Below are positions 41,132-49,536 of a stretch of DNA of 64,000 nucleotides, piece by piece. Source of the stretch: Spirosoma foliorum (GTDB lineage: Bacteria; Bacteroidota; Bacteroidia; Cytophagales; Spirosomataceae); contig NZ_CP059732.1 of assembly GCF_014117325.1 (NCBI RefSeq), forward strand, positions 124,001 through 188,000, read 5' to 3'. The notes below the pieces were generated by a model. That model saw only the letters and a list, made by a program, of their open reading frames with translations, searched no databases and was not told where the DNA came from. The translations under genes and the position numbers were made by a program. The stretch's first letter is position 1, and the number at the start of each line of letters is the position of its first letter.

Positions 41132-42736
41132 TTACTTCGCGTAAGCCACGGCCCGCATTTCCCGAATAACGGTCACTTTAATTTGACCCGGATACTGCAT
41201 TTCTTTCTCGATTTTCTGTGAGATTTCGTACGAAAGAACTCCGGCACGTTCGTCAGAAACGTGGTCGGCATCTACCATAATTCGCAGTTCACGACCCGCC
41301 TGAATAGCGTAGCATTTGGTAACGCCGGGGAAGTTGCCCGCCAATTCTTCAAGTTCTTTCAGGCGTTTGATATACGACTCCATCATTTCGCGACGGGCAC
41401 CCGGACGCGAGCCAGATACGGCATCGCAAACCTGAACGATTGGCGAAATCATGCTGGTCATCTCAATTTCGTCGTGGTGAGCACCAATGGCGTTAATGAC
41501 TTCGGGATTTTCCTTGTATTTTTTTGCCAATTCCATGCCCAGAATAGCGTGGGGGAGTTCGGCTTCTTCGGGCCATACTTTGCCGATATCGTGGAGCAAG
41601 CCTGCGCGTTTGGCTAATTTCGCATTCAGCCCTAACTCGGCAGCCATTGTGGCGCAAAGCTTGGCTACTTCACGCGAGTGCTGGAGCAGATTCTGGCCGT
41701 AGCTGGACCGGAAACGCATCCGGCCTACCATTTTAATCAGTTCGGGATGGAGTCCGTGGATACCAAGATCGATAACTGTGCGCTCGCCAATCTCCACAAT
41801 TTCATCTTCGATGTTCTTGCGAGTCTTGGCTACAATCTCTTCAATACGGGCGGGGTGAATACGACCATCCTGTACCAGACGGTGTAAAGATAGGCGGGCA
41901 ATCTCCCGTCGGACAGGGTCAAAGCCCGAAATGATGATGGCTTCGGGCGTATCATCAACAATAATTTCGACACCAGTGGCTGCTTCTAAAGCGCGGATAT
42001 TACGGCCTTCACGACCGATTACTTTACCTTTAACATCATCCGATTCGATGTTAAAAACCGACACACAGTTCTCAATGGCATGTTCGGTAGCGGTGCGCTG
42101 AATGGTTTCGATGACGACCTTCTTGGCCTCCTTCGTGGCAGTCAATTTGGCTTCTTCAACGATATTTTTGATGTAGGAGGAAGCACGGGTTTCAGCCTCA
42201 GCTTTGAGGGTATCAATTAGTTGCTCCCGGGCCTGATCGGCTGAAAGACCAGCAATTTTTTCGAGTTGAGCTACCTGATCGGCCAGCATGCGATCGGCTT
42301 CCTGTTGTCGACGATCAACGTCTTCACGGCGCTTATTGAGGGCTTCTATTTGCTGCGAAAGGCTATTTTTCTGCTGACCCAGCTCGTTGCGTTGCTGATT
42401 TAATTCTCCTTCACGATTGCGTTGCTGATCGGCCTGTTGAGCGAGCTGTTGTTCCCGTTGTTTGAGCTTACTCTCGTTTTGTAAAAGTAGATTTCGCTTC
42501 TGATTGGTTGTTTCTTCAAACTCTGTTTTCAGCTTCAGATATTTCTCTTTAGCCTCCAGCATTCGTTCTTTCTTAATCGTTTCGGCCTGTAATTCAGCAT
42601 TTTTTAAAATGGATGCTGCTTTCTCTTCCGCTTCTTTTTCGTGCTTTCCACGAACCGTTGCCATCATCTGACGGCCAATCACTATGCCAATACCACCCCC
42701 TACGAGGGTAGCAAGAATTGTTAACCAAATGTCCAT
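41132..42736 (-). CDS. rny: ribonuclease Y
   Basis: 534 residues, usual length. Endoribonuclease that starts mRNA decay at the membrane. N-terminal anchor ([20 protein letters not shown]), long coiled coil to about residue 170 ([20 protein letters not shown] and on), a KH domain ([39 protein letters not shown]) and an HD domain with metal ligands in [35 protein letters not shown] and IGAHHDEIE. It ends [20 protein letters not shown], as in other members. It follows zapA, as in many Bacteroidota. Confidence 0.96.
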   Translation of the reverse strand: MDIWLTILATLVGGGIGIVIGRQMMATVRGKHEKEAEEKAASILKNAELQAETIKKERMLEAKEKYLKLKTEFEETTNQKRNLLLQNESKLKQREQQLAQQADQQRNREGELNQQRNELGQQKNSLSQQIEALNKRREDVDRRQQEADRMLADQVAQLEKIAGLSADQAREQLIDTLKAEAETRASSYIKNIVEEAKLTATKEAKKVVIETIQRTATEHAIENCVSVFNIESDDVKGKVIGREGRNIRALEAATGVEIIVDDTPEAIIISGFDPVRREIARLSLHRLVQDGRIHPARIEEIVAKTRKNIEDEIVEIGERTVIDLGIHGLHPELIKMVGRMRFRSSYGQNLLQHSREVAKLCATMAAELGLNAKLAKRAGLLHDIGKVWPEEAELPHAILGMELAKKYKENPEVINAIGAHHDEIEMTSMISPIVQVCDAVSGSRPGARREMMESYIKRLKELEELAGNFPGVTKCYAIQAGRELRIMVDADHVSDERAGVLSYEISQKIEKEMQYPGQIKVTVIREMRAVAYAK

Positions 42737-42800
42737 CGGACTATATCGTTAGGGTTGAACAAATAAACCATCAACCTGCTGCGATACGAGTACCGAATTA

Positions 42801-42893
42801 GTAATGAATAATTTATAATGTAGAATGTAAAATGGTTTTTGTGTGAAAACTGACCTTATTAACGTTCATTGTACATTACTACTTATTCATTGG
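42801..42893. repeat. degenerate TAATGAATAAT inverted repeat between zapA and rny
   Basis: GTAATGAATAATTTATAATG (42801-42820) faces CATTGTACATTACTACTTAT with TCATTGG (42867-42893). A decayed member of the heptamer family also found at 20473, 25311, 27723 and 46251. It separates zapA from rny. Confidence 0.55.
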
Positions 42894-42894
42894 A

Positions 42895-43182
42895 TCAACC
42901 CGTAATGACCGGCGTGACGACCTGGTCTAATTGAGTTATTTTGTCAAACACCATTTGTTGTAATCGCTGCATCTGTCGTTCTCCTCTGAGCTTGGTAACC
43001 AAGCAGTCGAAGGCTATCATTGCCAGAGCTTCCTGCGTTTCAGCAAAGCCCTTTTCCCGGTATTGCTTCAGTTCCTCCTGAATCAGCTTGGCGGCTTCGC
43101 GCACAACGGCTTCTGCTTCCGGCTCTACATACAATTTGTAGACACGGTCGGCAATTTTTACGCGAATTGGCAGTTCTTCCAT
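42895..43182 (-). CDS. zapA: cell division protein ZapA
   Basis: 95 residues. Small FtsZ-ring-associated protein. The N-terminal globular part (LPIRVKIADRVYKLYVEPEA, EAVVREAAKLIQEELKQYRE) and the C-terminal coiled coil (LAMIAFDCLVTKLRGERQMQ) follow the family plan. Order zapA then rny, preceded by a small coiled-coil gene, matches the conserved cell-division neighbourhood of Bacteroidota. Confidence 0.9.
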   Translation of the reverse strand: MEELPIRVKIADRVYKLYVEPEAEAVVREAAKLIQEELKQYREKGFAETQEALAMIAFDCLVTKLRGERQMQRLQQMVFDKITQLDQVVTPVITG

Positions 43183-43230
43183 CGCTGCAGTCGGCTCAGA
43201 TGGGGATTACTCCCCGGAGCCAATTTGGGT

Positions 43231-43427
43231 TTATGACAAACTACTCAAATGAGCAATGTACCGTTCTATTTCCCGGATATACTCGTCGAGTTGTTGTTTT
43301 AATTCAGCATTCGTATCTATATCAGACAAGTTGTCTTGTACAATTATACCACTATCTTTTGAATTTGGTGTATTTTTTTCCTGAATAGGTGGTTTTTTCG
43401 TAGCTTATTTAGCACTTTTTGCTCCAT
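43231..43427 (-). pseudogene. small coiled-coil gene upstream of zapA, frameshifted in an A-run
   Basis: ATG at 43427 reads MEQKVLNKLRK, then reaches an A-run (T-run 43393-43398 on the + strand). Adding one base there joins it to a second frame: KPPIQEKNTPNSKDSGIIVQ, DNLSDIDTNAELKQQLDEYI, REIERYIAHLSSLS, stop at 43231. The joined protein would have 65 residues, with a coiled coil at its end, and would fit a ZapB-like or related division factor ahead of zapA. The second frame alone has no start codon. The third A/T homopolymer frameshift in the window. Confidence 0.6.
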
Positions 43428-43769
43428 TTAAAAGCTCTAGAGAAGAACCGTATTTTTCCTTTTAAGGAGCCATGTAAGCTTTTTTATAGAAATGTAACTG
43501 GCTGTTAGTAAGTTAAATGACTGGGTGAGTTACTCCTCTTTTGTGATGTTATTTTACCCTACAGGCACAAGTTTAACAAGTGAATTAAACTGAATCAGGT
43601 TTGTGCTTATTCTTTTATTTTTTGGCATCTCATGCCAGTTATTGTATTACTAATTAACGTTCTGTTGACAAATGCAACTTAGATGGCTGCATTCGAAATA
43701 CTTAGCTGTACTGTATTCGAGCTTTACTTTATCGTAGCGTTTCCCGAATAGAAAGCTCCGCTTCTTGTA
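43428..43769. other. A/T-rich intergenic region upstream of the zapA-rny set
   Basis: 342 bases with no convincing reading frame or strong hairpin. It must hold the promoter for the minus-strand division genes, but no exact TAnnTTTG element was assigned. Confidence 0.45.
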
Positions 43770-44414
43770 CTATTCATGTGTCACATATTTTTCCCCTGAT
43801 TTAATGGCAATGGGGAGCGTGTTTTCGGCAGGAGGGAGGGGGCAGGAGTATTCTGGATTGTAGGCGCAATAGGGATTATAAGCCGAGTTGAAATCCAAAA
43901 TAGCCCGATTCGCGCTCATTTGATTCGGATTTAATTCCAGATAGCGACCACCCCCATAGGTCTCTTTGGCAGAAGTAGCATCCCTAAACAGAATCGAATA
44001 GGTATTCTCGAGTTTTACGATTAGCAACCTACAGGTTTCTCCATTCAAGCTAAAGACAGCATGCGCGAATTTGTCGTAAACCTCTTCTTTCCCGTCGCTC
44101 ATGTGAACCACAAGCTTCTGCGTTTTATCGGCGAATGGCTCTAACCGGGCTATAACCCGATAGGTTGGGTCAGGAGCAAAATAGCGCAGACCCGTAAAAG
44201 CTGCTTTGTCTTTAATAGGTGATTCGCCATCGGTACGGAAGAACTGATCTTTCTTGGTACGTTCAGCATCAATTTGCTGGCGGTATGTCTCGGGCTTAAT
44301 GGACTCATCTAACCCATCGGCAGAGGTAATACTTCCCCCATCAAAAAAACTATAGTATAGCGCAATGAGAACAACCAGAAAGAGCCCTGTAAGGAAAAAC
44401 TTATTTTTTAACAT
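43770..44414 (-). CDS. DUF1684 domain-containing protein
   Basis: 214 residues. N-terminal helix (KFFLTGLFLVVLIALYYSFF) and a DUF1684 domain: FRTDGESPIKDKAAFTGLRY, LVVHMSDGKEEVYDKFAHAV, SILFRDATSAKETYGGGRYL, ILDFNSAYNPYCAYNPEYSC, PLPPAENTLPIAIKSGEK. The FRDATSAKETYGGGRYL and NPYCAYNPEYSCPLPP motifs are the family's hallmark. Function not established. Single gene between two non-coding stretches. Confidence 0.88.
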   Translation of the reverse strand: MLKNKFFLTGLFLVVLIALYYSFFDGGSITSADGLDESIKPETYRQQIDAERTKKDQFFRTDGESPIKDKAAFTGLRYFAPDPTYRVIARLEPFADKTQKLVVHMSDGKEEVYDKFAHAVFSLNGETCRLLIVKLENTYSILFRDATSAKETYGGGRYLELNPNQMSANRAILDFNSAYNPYCAYNPEYSCPLPPAENTLPIAIKSGEKYVTHE

Positions 44415-44720
44415 AATCGCTGGAAATAAATGACTAGTAACCGATTTTCAAGTCAAAACTCAATATATGTGCCGCAGTGTTTTCGCAAAGAAACGGCGGT
44501 TATGAAGTATTTCCCCTCATACTATACCATAGAGAATAACTTTACTGAAAAGAAATATAATAGTCTGCATATACTATATCTGGTCAGGAAAGTCGTATTT
44601 TTAGTGAAAATTCGTTCATGTCTAGATTATACTACTTTTAGGTACTTATACTTAGGCTGGTTTTTAATATATTTATGGCCTTCAATTAAACATTTGAGCT
44701 TTATCGTAACTTATCAATGA
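44415..44720. other. A/T-rich divergent intergenic region, no credible gene
   Basis: 306 bases between the DUF1684 gene and fdtA. A 96-codon frame exists here but has poor composition and no homology I recognise. The region presumably carries promoters in both directions; TACTTTTA at about 44632-44639 is one base from the -7 consensus. Confidence 0.45.
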
Positions 44721-45128
44721 ATGGCACAGCTTTGCGAATTAAAAACATTTACGTCAGGAAACGGCAATCTAACTGTTTTTGAAGATGTCATTCCAGGTAC
44801 TATTCAGCGTGTTTTTTACATTTATGAAGCCGGGAAAGCAGCTCGTGCGGGCCATCGGCATGTAAAATCCTGGAATGCACTTGTTTGCTTAAGCGGAAGT
44901 TGCCGAGTATACTGCCATAATGGTACCGAAGAAATTACCTACACGCTAACAAATCCGCGCCAGTGCCTTGTCCTGAAGCCTGAAGACTGGCATATCATGG
45001 ATGAGTTTTCGCCTGATGCCATCCTGCTGGTAGTTTCAAATGAGCTATATGATAAAGACGATTACATCTACGAGCCTTATCCAAATAGCCGGCAGATTAA
45101 TGAAGCGATTATGGCCGATTCGCAATGA
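44721..45128 (+). CDS. fdtA: dTDP-4-oxo-6-deoxy-glucose 3,4-oxoisomerase (FdtA-like cupin)
   Basis: 135 residues. Cupin isomerase that turns dTDP-4-keto-6-deoxyglucose into the 3-keto sugar. Family pattern: [40 protein letters not shown] (the HRH active-site motif), [40 protein letters not shown]. Its stop overlaps the start of the aminotransferase by four bases, so the two are coupled; together they make a 3-amino-3,6-dideoxyhexose for a surface glycan. The rmlA/rmlB genes that supply the substrate are not in the window. Confidence 0.9.
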   Translation: MAQLCELKTFTSGNGNLTVFEDVIPGTIQRVFYIYEAGKAARAGHRHVKSWNALVCLSGSCRVYCHNGTEEITYTLTNPRQCLVLKPEDWHIMDEFSPDAILLVVSNELYDKDDYIYEPYPNSRQINEAIMADSQ

Positions 45129-46210
45129 TTCCTTTTTTGGATCTTACGCATGTAAATAAACCTCATCAGTTGGCTATTCAAGCGGCTGCTGAGCGAGTTA
45201 TAGCGTCGGGTTGGTATATTTTAGGGCGTGAAGTCGAGACATTCGAACGTCAGTTTGCCAATTACTGTCAAACAAAACACTGCATTGGCGTTGCCAACGG
45301 GCTCGATGCGCTGACATTGGTGCTGAAAGCGTGGGATTTTCCGGCGGGTAGCGAAGTGATCATCGCATCAAATGCGTATATCGCGTCGGTACTTAGTATT
45401 ACGCATGCCGGGCTGACGCCTGTATTCGTAGAGCCCGACCCGCAAACTTACCTGCTCGATCCGGCCAAAATTGAACCCGCCATAACGGGAAAGACGAAGG
45501 CTATTCTGCCGGTTCATTTATACGGCCGTTGTTGTGACATGGGGCCAATCAATTCACTGGCGCAACGGTATCAACTCAAGGTGCTCGAAGATGCGGCCCA
45601 GGCGCATGGGGCTACGTATGCTGGTAAGCAGGCGGGTAATCTCGGCGATGCTGCTGGCTGGAGTTTTTACCCGAGTAAAAACCTGGGTGCGTTAGGCGAT
45701 GCTGGAGCTATTACCACGAACGACGACGCATTGGCCGAGCAGCTTCGGGCCTGGCGAAACTATGGCTCCGCACAGAAATACATCACCGATTATAGAGGCC
45801 ATAATAGTCGATTAGACGAACTACAGGCTGCCATACTTTCGGCGAAACTGCAATATCTCGACCGTGAAAATTCCCGTAGGCGAACCATAGCCAGCTTTTA
45901 CCTGGAGGGTATTCGAAACACCGATATACTGCTACCTCCGGCCGATCAGCTTGATCAGGATGTCTGGCATTTATTTGTGATTCGACACCCTCGGCGTGAC
46001 AATTTACGAACCTACCTGCGTGATCGGGGTATTGGTACAGATGTCCATTATCCGATTCCTCCGCATCATCAGAAAGCTTATGAATCGTACGCGCATTTGT
46101 CGCTCCCAATTTCCGAGCAACTGCACAAGGAGGTCCTCAGTTTACCGCTTAACCCGGCCCTAACTGACACCGATGTGGCTTATATTATTGATGCGATTAA
46201 TAAATTTTAA
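45125..46210 (+). CDS. fdtB: DegT/DnrJ/EryC1-family sugar aminotransferase (FdtB-like)
   Basis: 361 residues, PLP-dependent transaminase for 3-keto-6-deoxy sugar nucleotides. N-terminal [55 protein letters not shown]; the PLP lysine lies in [40 protein letters not shown] and [20 protein letters not shown] complete the family motifs. Coupled to fdtA. Product is probably dTDP-3-amino-3,6-dideoxyhexose; the sugar's stereochemistry cannot be told from sequence. Confidence 0.92.
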   Translation: MIPFLDLTHVNKPHQLAIQAAAERVIASGWYILGREVETFERQFANYCQTKHCIGVANGLDALTLVLKAWDFPAGSEVIIASNAYIASVLSITHAGLTPVFVEPDPQTYLLDPAKIEPAITGKTKAILPVHLYGRCCDMGPINSLAQRYQLKVLEDAAQAHGATYAGKQAGNLGDAAGWSFYPSKNLGALGDAGAITTNDDALAEQLRAWRNYGSAQKYITDYRGHNSRLDELQAAILSAKLQYLDRENSRRRTIASFYLEGIRNTDILLPPADQLDQDVWHLFVIRHPRRDNLRTYLRDRGIGTDVHYPIPPHHQKAYESYAHLSLPISEQLHKEVLSLPLNPALTDTDVAYIIDAINKF

Positions 46211-46250
46211 GGAGTGACGGATGGTGTATGACGAATGTAGATTACTACTT

Positions 46251-46299
<49 letters not shown>

Positions 46300-46300
46300 C

Positions 46301-47260
46301 ATGAACTTGTCTGTTGTCATTCCCGTCTATAACAGTGAACGAACGATTGGTCCGTTGGTTGATCGATTGCAGGCGTGTTTGGCTGGCCAGGTATTTGATA
46401 TTGTACTGGTCAATGATGGCAGTGCCGACGGTTCAGAGATGATTTGTCAACAGCTGGAGACCAGATTTGCGAATGTTAAGTTTGTGTCGCTCCGTCGAAA
46501 TTTTGGCGAGTTTAATGCCGTTTTGTGTGGACTCAATCATGCAAATGGTCAATACGTAGTTATCATCGACGATGATTTTCAGAATCCACCCGAAGCGATC
46601 CTGACGCTTGTTGCCCATGCTGAAGCGAATGGGCACGATGTAGTTTACAGTCACTATGCGCAAAAGCAGCATCATTGGTTTAGGAATCTGGGAAGTTGGT
46701 TGGTTAACACGTTAACCACTTATTCGATTGGTAAACCCCGAAATCTGTATTTATCGAGTTTTAAGTTGATTCGGAGTGAGGTGGTTGCGGAAATTATTCG
46801 TTATCGCGGCCCGTACCCCTACATTGACGGCCTTATTTTTCGGGTGACGCGCAACGTTGGCAGCGTTGAGGTACCGCATAACGCCCGTGCTGAAGGACGC
46901 TCAAGCTATACCTTTCGAAAATTAGTTGGCTTAACCCTAAATGTATTCATTGGGTATTCTCTGTGGCCAATTCGCGTGTTTACGGTGTTTGGCCTAGTTC
47001 TATTTGGTTTGGGTTTACTTGCGGGTCTGGCCTTGTTGATAGGTTGGCTAGTCAGTGCATTCATTCTACCAGGATGGAGTATTGTACTATGGGGCATTGT
47101 CACCGGACTGGGTTTGCAACTGCTTTTTCTGGGTGTATTGGGCGAATATCTTGGCAAACTATTCATGGCTTATAGTGGGTTGCCGCCCTATGTAGAAAAA
47201 AAGCAAGCTGTGGCAACGCCCTCTGCCCCGAACCCCTTGGCCCTATCTCCTAAACTATGA
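46301..47260 (+). CDS. GT2 glycosyltransferase, polyprenyl-phosphate type (ArnC/DPM1-like)
   Basis: 319 residues. An N-terminal GT-A domain with MNLSVVIPVYNSERTIGPLV, DIVLVNDGSADGSEMICQQL, FVSLRRNFGEFNAVLCGLNH and the DDD-type metal site VIIDDDFQNPPEAI, then two C-terminal helices (VFTVFGLVLFGLGLLAGLAL, GIVTGLGLQLLFLGVLGEYL). This plan belongs to enzymes that move a sugar from a nucleotide donor to undecaprenyl phosphate. Next to fdtA/fdtB, it may load the amino sugar on the lipid carrier. Its stop overlaps the methyltransferase start by four bases. Confidence 0.9.
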   Translation: MNLSVVIPVYNSERTIGPLVDRLQACLAGQVFDIVLVNDGSADGSEMICQQLETRFANVKFVSLRRNFGEFNAVLCGLNHANGQYVVIIDDDFQNPPEAILTLVAHAEANGHDVVYSHYAQKQHHWFRNLGSWLVNTLTTYSIGKPRNLYLSSFKLIRSEVVAEIIRYRGPYPYIDGLIFRVTRNVGSVEVPHNARAEGRSSYTFRKLVGLTLNVFIGYSLWPIRVFTVFGLVLFGLGLLAGLALLIGWLVSAFILPGWSIVLWGIVTGLGLQLLFLGVLGEYLGKLFMAYSGLPPYVEKKQAVATPSAPNPLALSPKL

Positions 47261-48036
47261 TTGGTCGTTCAGAAGAATATGCGAAAATGTTCGAGCTGGA
47301 AGGCCAATTGTGGTGGTACCGAAACCTTCACGAACGTGTTGTAACAGCTCTTGAGCGACAATTTGGTGATCGCCGGGATATTCAAATTCTGGATGCCGGT
47401 TGTGGTACAGGTGGGATGCTCGATTTCTTACGTCGGCGGGGTTACACACAGCTTCGTGGAATTGATGGATCGACAGATGCCGTGGCGTTTTGCAACGAGC
47501 GTGGCTTCTCGGTTACGTTTTTGGATTTGACGACACTCGCCAGCTTTGAGCCTGCAATTCAATATGACGCCATTATCTGCAATGATGTATTTTGCTACTT
47601 TACCGAATCCGAGCTGCCACCGCTTTTGTTGGCGTTAGCGCGCCGGTTAAAATCTGAGGGTATTTTGGTGAGCAACAATAATGCGTTTTCCGTATTTGAG
47701 GGGCAGCACGATATTGCTGTTGGCATACTACGACGGTTTGTTCTAACCGATTTTGAGCAACTAATGCCGCCAACTGGATTACGAATACAGCGGGCAACGT
47801 ATTGGAGCTTTGTGTTATCGCCCATGATTTTGCTTATGCGTAGATGGCAACGATTACAACTACGACTCGGCTGGCAAAAGCCCGAAAATGCCCAATCGGA
47901 TGTGTACTTGCCTAGCCACTGGCTTAACGAGACGCTGTATCGAATTGTCCGAACCGAACAAAAATTCATGAGCCGAACCCCATTTGGTAGTTCGCTGTTT
48001 ATGGTAGTCAGTAGTCAGCACCCGTCTGTCAAGTAA
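47257..48036 (+). CDS. class I SAM-dependent methyltransferase
   Basis: 259 residues. Rossmann methyltransferase with motif I ILDAGCGTGGMLDFLRRRGY, an acidic motif II (GIDGS) and YDAIICNDVFCYFTESELPP, LARRLKSEGILVSNNNAFSV. Translationally coupled to the GT2 gene by a four-base overlap, so it probably acts on the same glycan or lipid intermediate, for example N-methylating the amino sugar. The C-terminal part (LSPMILLMRRWQRLQLRLGW) is hydrophobic and basic and may touch the membrane. Confidence 0.88.
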   Translation: MIGRSEEYAKMFELEGQLWWYRNLHERVVTALERQFGDRRDIQILDAGCGTGGMLDFLRRRGYTQLRGIDGSTDAVAFCNERGFSVTFLDLTTLASFEPAIQYDAIICNDVFCYFTESELPPLLLALARRLKSEGILVSNNNAFSVFEGQHDIAVGILRRFVLTDFEQLMPPTGLRIQRATYWSFVLSPMILLMRRWQRLQLRLGWQKPENAQSDVYLPSHWLNETLYRIVRTEQKFMSRTPFGSSLFMVVSSQHPSVK

Positions 48037-48078
48037 AAACAACAGCCGATGACTATCGACTAATCTCTATCGACTTCT

Positions 48079-48672
48079 ATGTTTACTGGTATTGTTGAAA
48101 CAACTGGCCGTGTATCGGCAATTGAAGCAGAAGGTACAAACCTGACTTTTCGTATTGAATCGGCGATGGCTTCTGAGTTAAAAATTGATCAAAGCGTAAG
48201 CCATAATGGCGTTTGTCTGACGGTAACGAGTGTGAGTGACGGAAGTTATACCGTTACGGCTGTTGACGAAACCCTCAAAAAAACCAATTTAGGGAAGATT
48301 AAAACGGGCGATCGGGTCAACCTGGAACGATGTATGCCAGCTAATGGCCGTTTTGATGGGCACATTGTACAGGGGCACGTCGACCAGACCGGAATTTGTA
48401 CGAATGTTCAGGATTTAAATGGTAGCTGGCTATTCGACTTTCGGTATGAACCCGACACGGCGGGCAATGTAACCGTCGAAAAAGGGTCCATTTGTATTAA
48501 TGGCGTTAGTTTAACCGTTTTTAACTCGCAAACCGATCAGTTTCGGGTAACAATCATTCCATACACCCATGAGCATACCACATTTAGTGATCTCAAGGTC
48601 GGCGATGTAGTCAATCTGGAATTTGATATTATCGGGAAGTACATTAAAAAAATGCTTGGCGGCTATCAATAA
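48079..48672 (+). CDS. ribE: riboflavin synthase, alpha subunit
   Basis: 197 residues. Converts two molecules of 6,7-dimethyl-8-ribityllumazine to riboflavin. Two lumazine-binding repeats: MFTGIVETTGRVSAIEAEG with SHNGVCLTVTSVSDGSYTV (1-95) and FDGHIVQGHVDQTG with GSICINGVSLTVFN (96-190). Both repeats have the expected NGVxLTV motif. No FMN riboswitch is seen in the 42-base leader and no other rib genes are near. Confidence 0.95.
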   Translation: MFTGIVETTGRVSAIEAEGTNLTFRIESAMASELKIDQSVSHNGVCLTVTSVSDGSYTVTAVDETLKKTNLGKIKTGDRVNLERCMPANGRFDGHIVQGHVDQTGICTNVQDLNGSWLFDFRYEPDTAGNVTVEKGSICINGVSLTVFNSQTDQFRVTIIPYTHEHTTFSDLKVGDVVNLEFDIIGKYIKKMLGGYQ

Positions 48673-48736
48673 CCGGTTTAGGATTCTTTTCTTTGTACTA
48701 TTCAGCTTACCCTATCACTAATTCACGAACTCCCGA

Positions 48737-49513
48737 ATGACTAAAATCAGCACCCGCTCCTTTTCTGACCTGCTGATTAACGTTGGCATTATTGCGGCCC
48801 TGATGGCTGTTTTGTTTCTGGCCTTCTTCTTTGTGTATCTGCCTTTTACGACCAACCACGGGCAAACGATCACCGTGCCGGATGTTACAAAACTGAGCTT
48901 TGATGAGATGCAAAACCTTCTGGAAGATCGCGATCTTCGGTACGAAGTCAGTGACTGCACGTTTGTGGCGGGAGCACAGCCGCTGACGGTCATTCAACAG
49001 TATCCTCGGGCTAACGCCAAAGTGAAAGAAGGCCGTAAAATCTATGTGACACTCGTAAAACGGGTGGCGCCTATGGTGGCAATGCCGCAGTTAGAGAGCC
49101 TGACCTTTCGTAGCGCAGAACTGAATTTACAATCGCTGGGATTAGCCATAGGCGAACGAATTTATGTGCCCGATGTCGCCAAAAATGCGGTGCTTCGGCA
49201 ATTGTACAACGGTAAACAAATTGCCCCCGGAACCCCCGTTCCGAAAGGAGCTAAGATTGATCTTGAAATTGGTGATGGGCTTGGAAGTACGATGTTTGAG
49301 ATTCCAAACGTTGTAGGATTACCCCTCGACGAAGCGGAAGCGGCTATTCGTGGTTCTAATTTGAAAGTTGGCACGAAAATTTCCGTTGATGATCCAGAGA
49401 AGGAAGTTGGAACTGTTGTGAAACAGCGACCCGAAGCCCGATCTGGCGAACGTATCCGCGTTGGTGAAACAATGGATTTGTGGATCGTGGGGCCAATTGA
49501 GCCAGACCAATAA
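48737..49513 (+). CDS. membrane-anchored protein with three PASTA domains
   Basis: 258 residues. One N-terminal helix (LINVGIIAALMAVLFLAFFF), then three PASTA domains at about 42-112 (ITVPDVTKLSFDEMQNLLED), 113-182 (VAMPQLESLTFRSAELNLQS) and 185-253 (FEIPNVVGLPLDEAEAAIRG). PASTA domains bind muropeptides or stiffen cell-wall enzymes. Here there is no kinase or transpeptidase domain, so it is a stand-alone periplasmic PASTA protein. It is followed 23 bases later by a T9SS cargo gene. Confidence 0.9.
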   Translation: MTKISTRSFSDLLINVGIIAALMAVLFLAFFFVYLPFTTNHGQTITVPDVTKLSFDEMQNLLEDRDLRYEVSDCTFVAGAQPLTVIQQYPRANAKVKEGRKIYVTLVKRVAPMVAMPQLESLTFRSAELNLQSLGLAIGERIYVPDVAKNAVLRQLYNGKQIAPGTPVPKGAKIDLEIGDGLGSTMFEIPNVVGLPLDEAEAAIRGSNLKVGTKISVDDPEKEVGTVVKQRPEARSGERIRVGETMDLWIVGPIEPDQ

Positions 49514-49536
49514 AAAACTTTCGGCACGAATGCCTA

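Noticed and set aside
41261-41887. Several + strand frames opposite rny
   Set aside because: Shadows of the strongly conserved ribonuclease Y gene.
42737-42894. 6S RNA downstream of zapA, as in Gammaproteobacteria
   Set aside because: The gap is filled by a degenerate A/T-rich repeat and does not show the long bulged hairpin of 6S RNA.
44430-44720. 96-codon frame upstream of fdtA
   Set aside because: Low-complexity A/T-rich composition, no domain or signal, and it fills a divergent promoter region.
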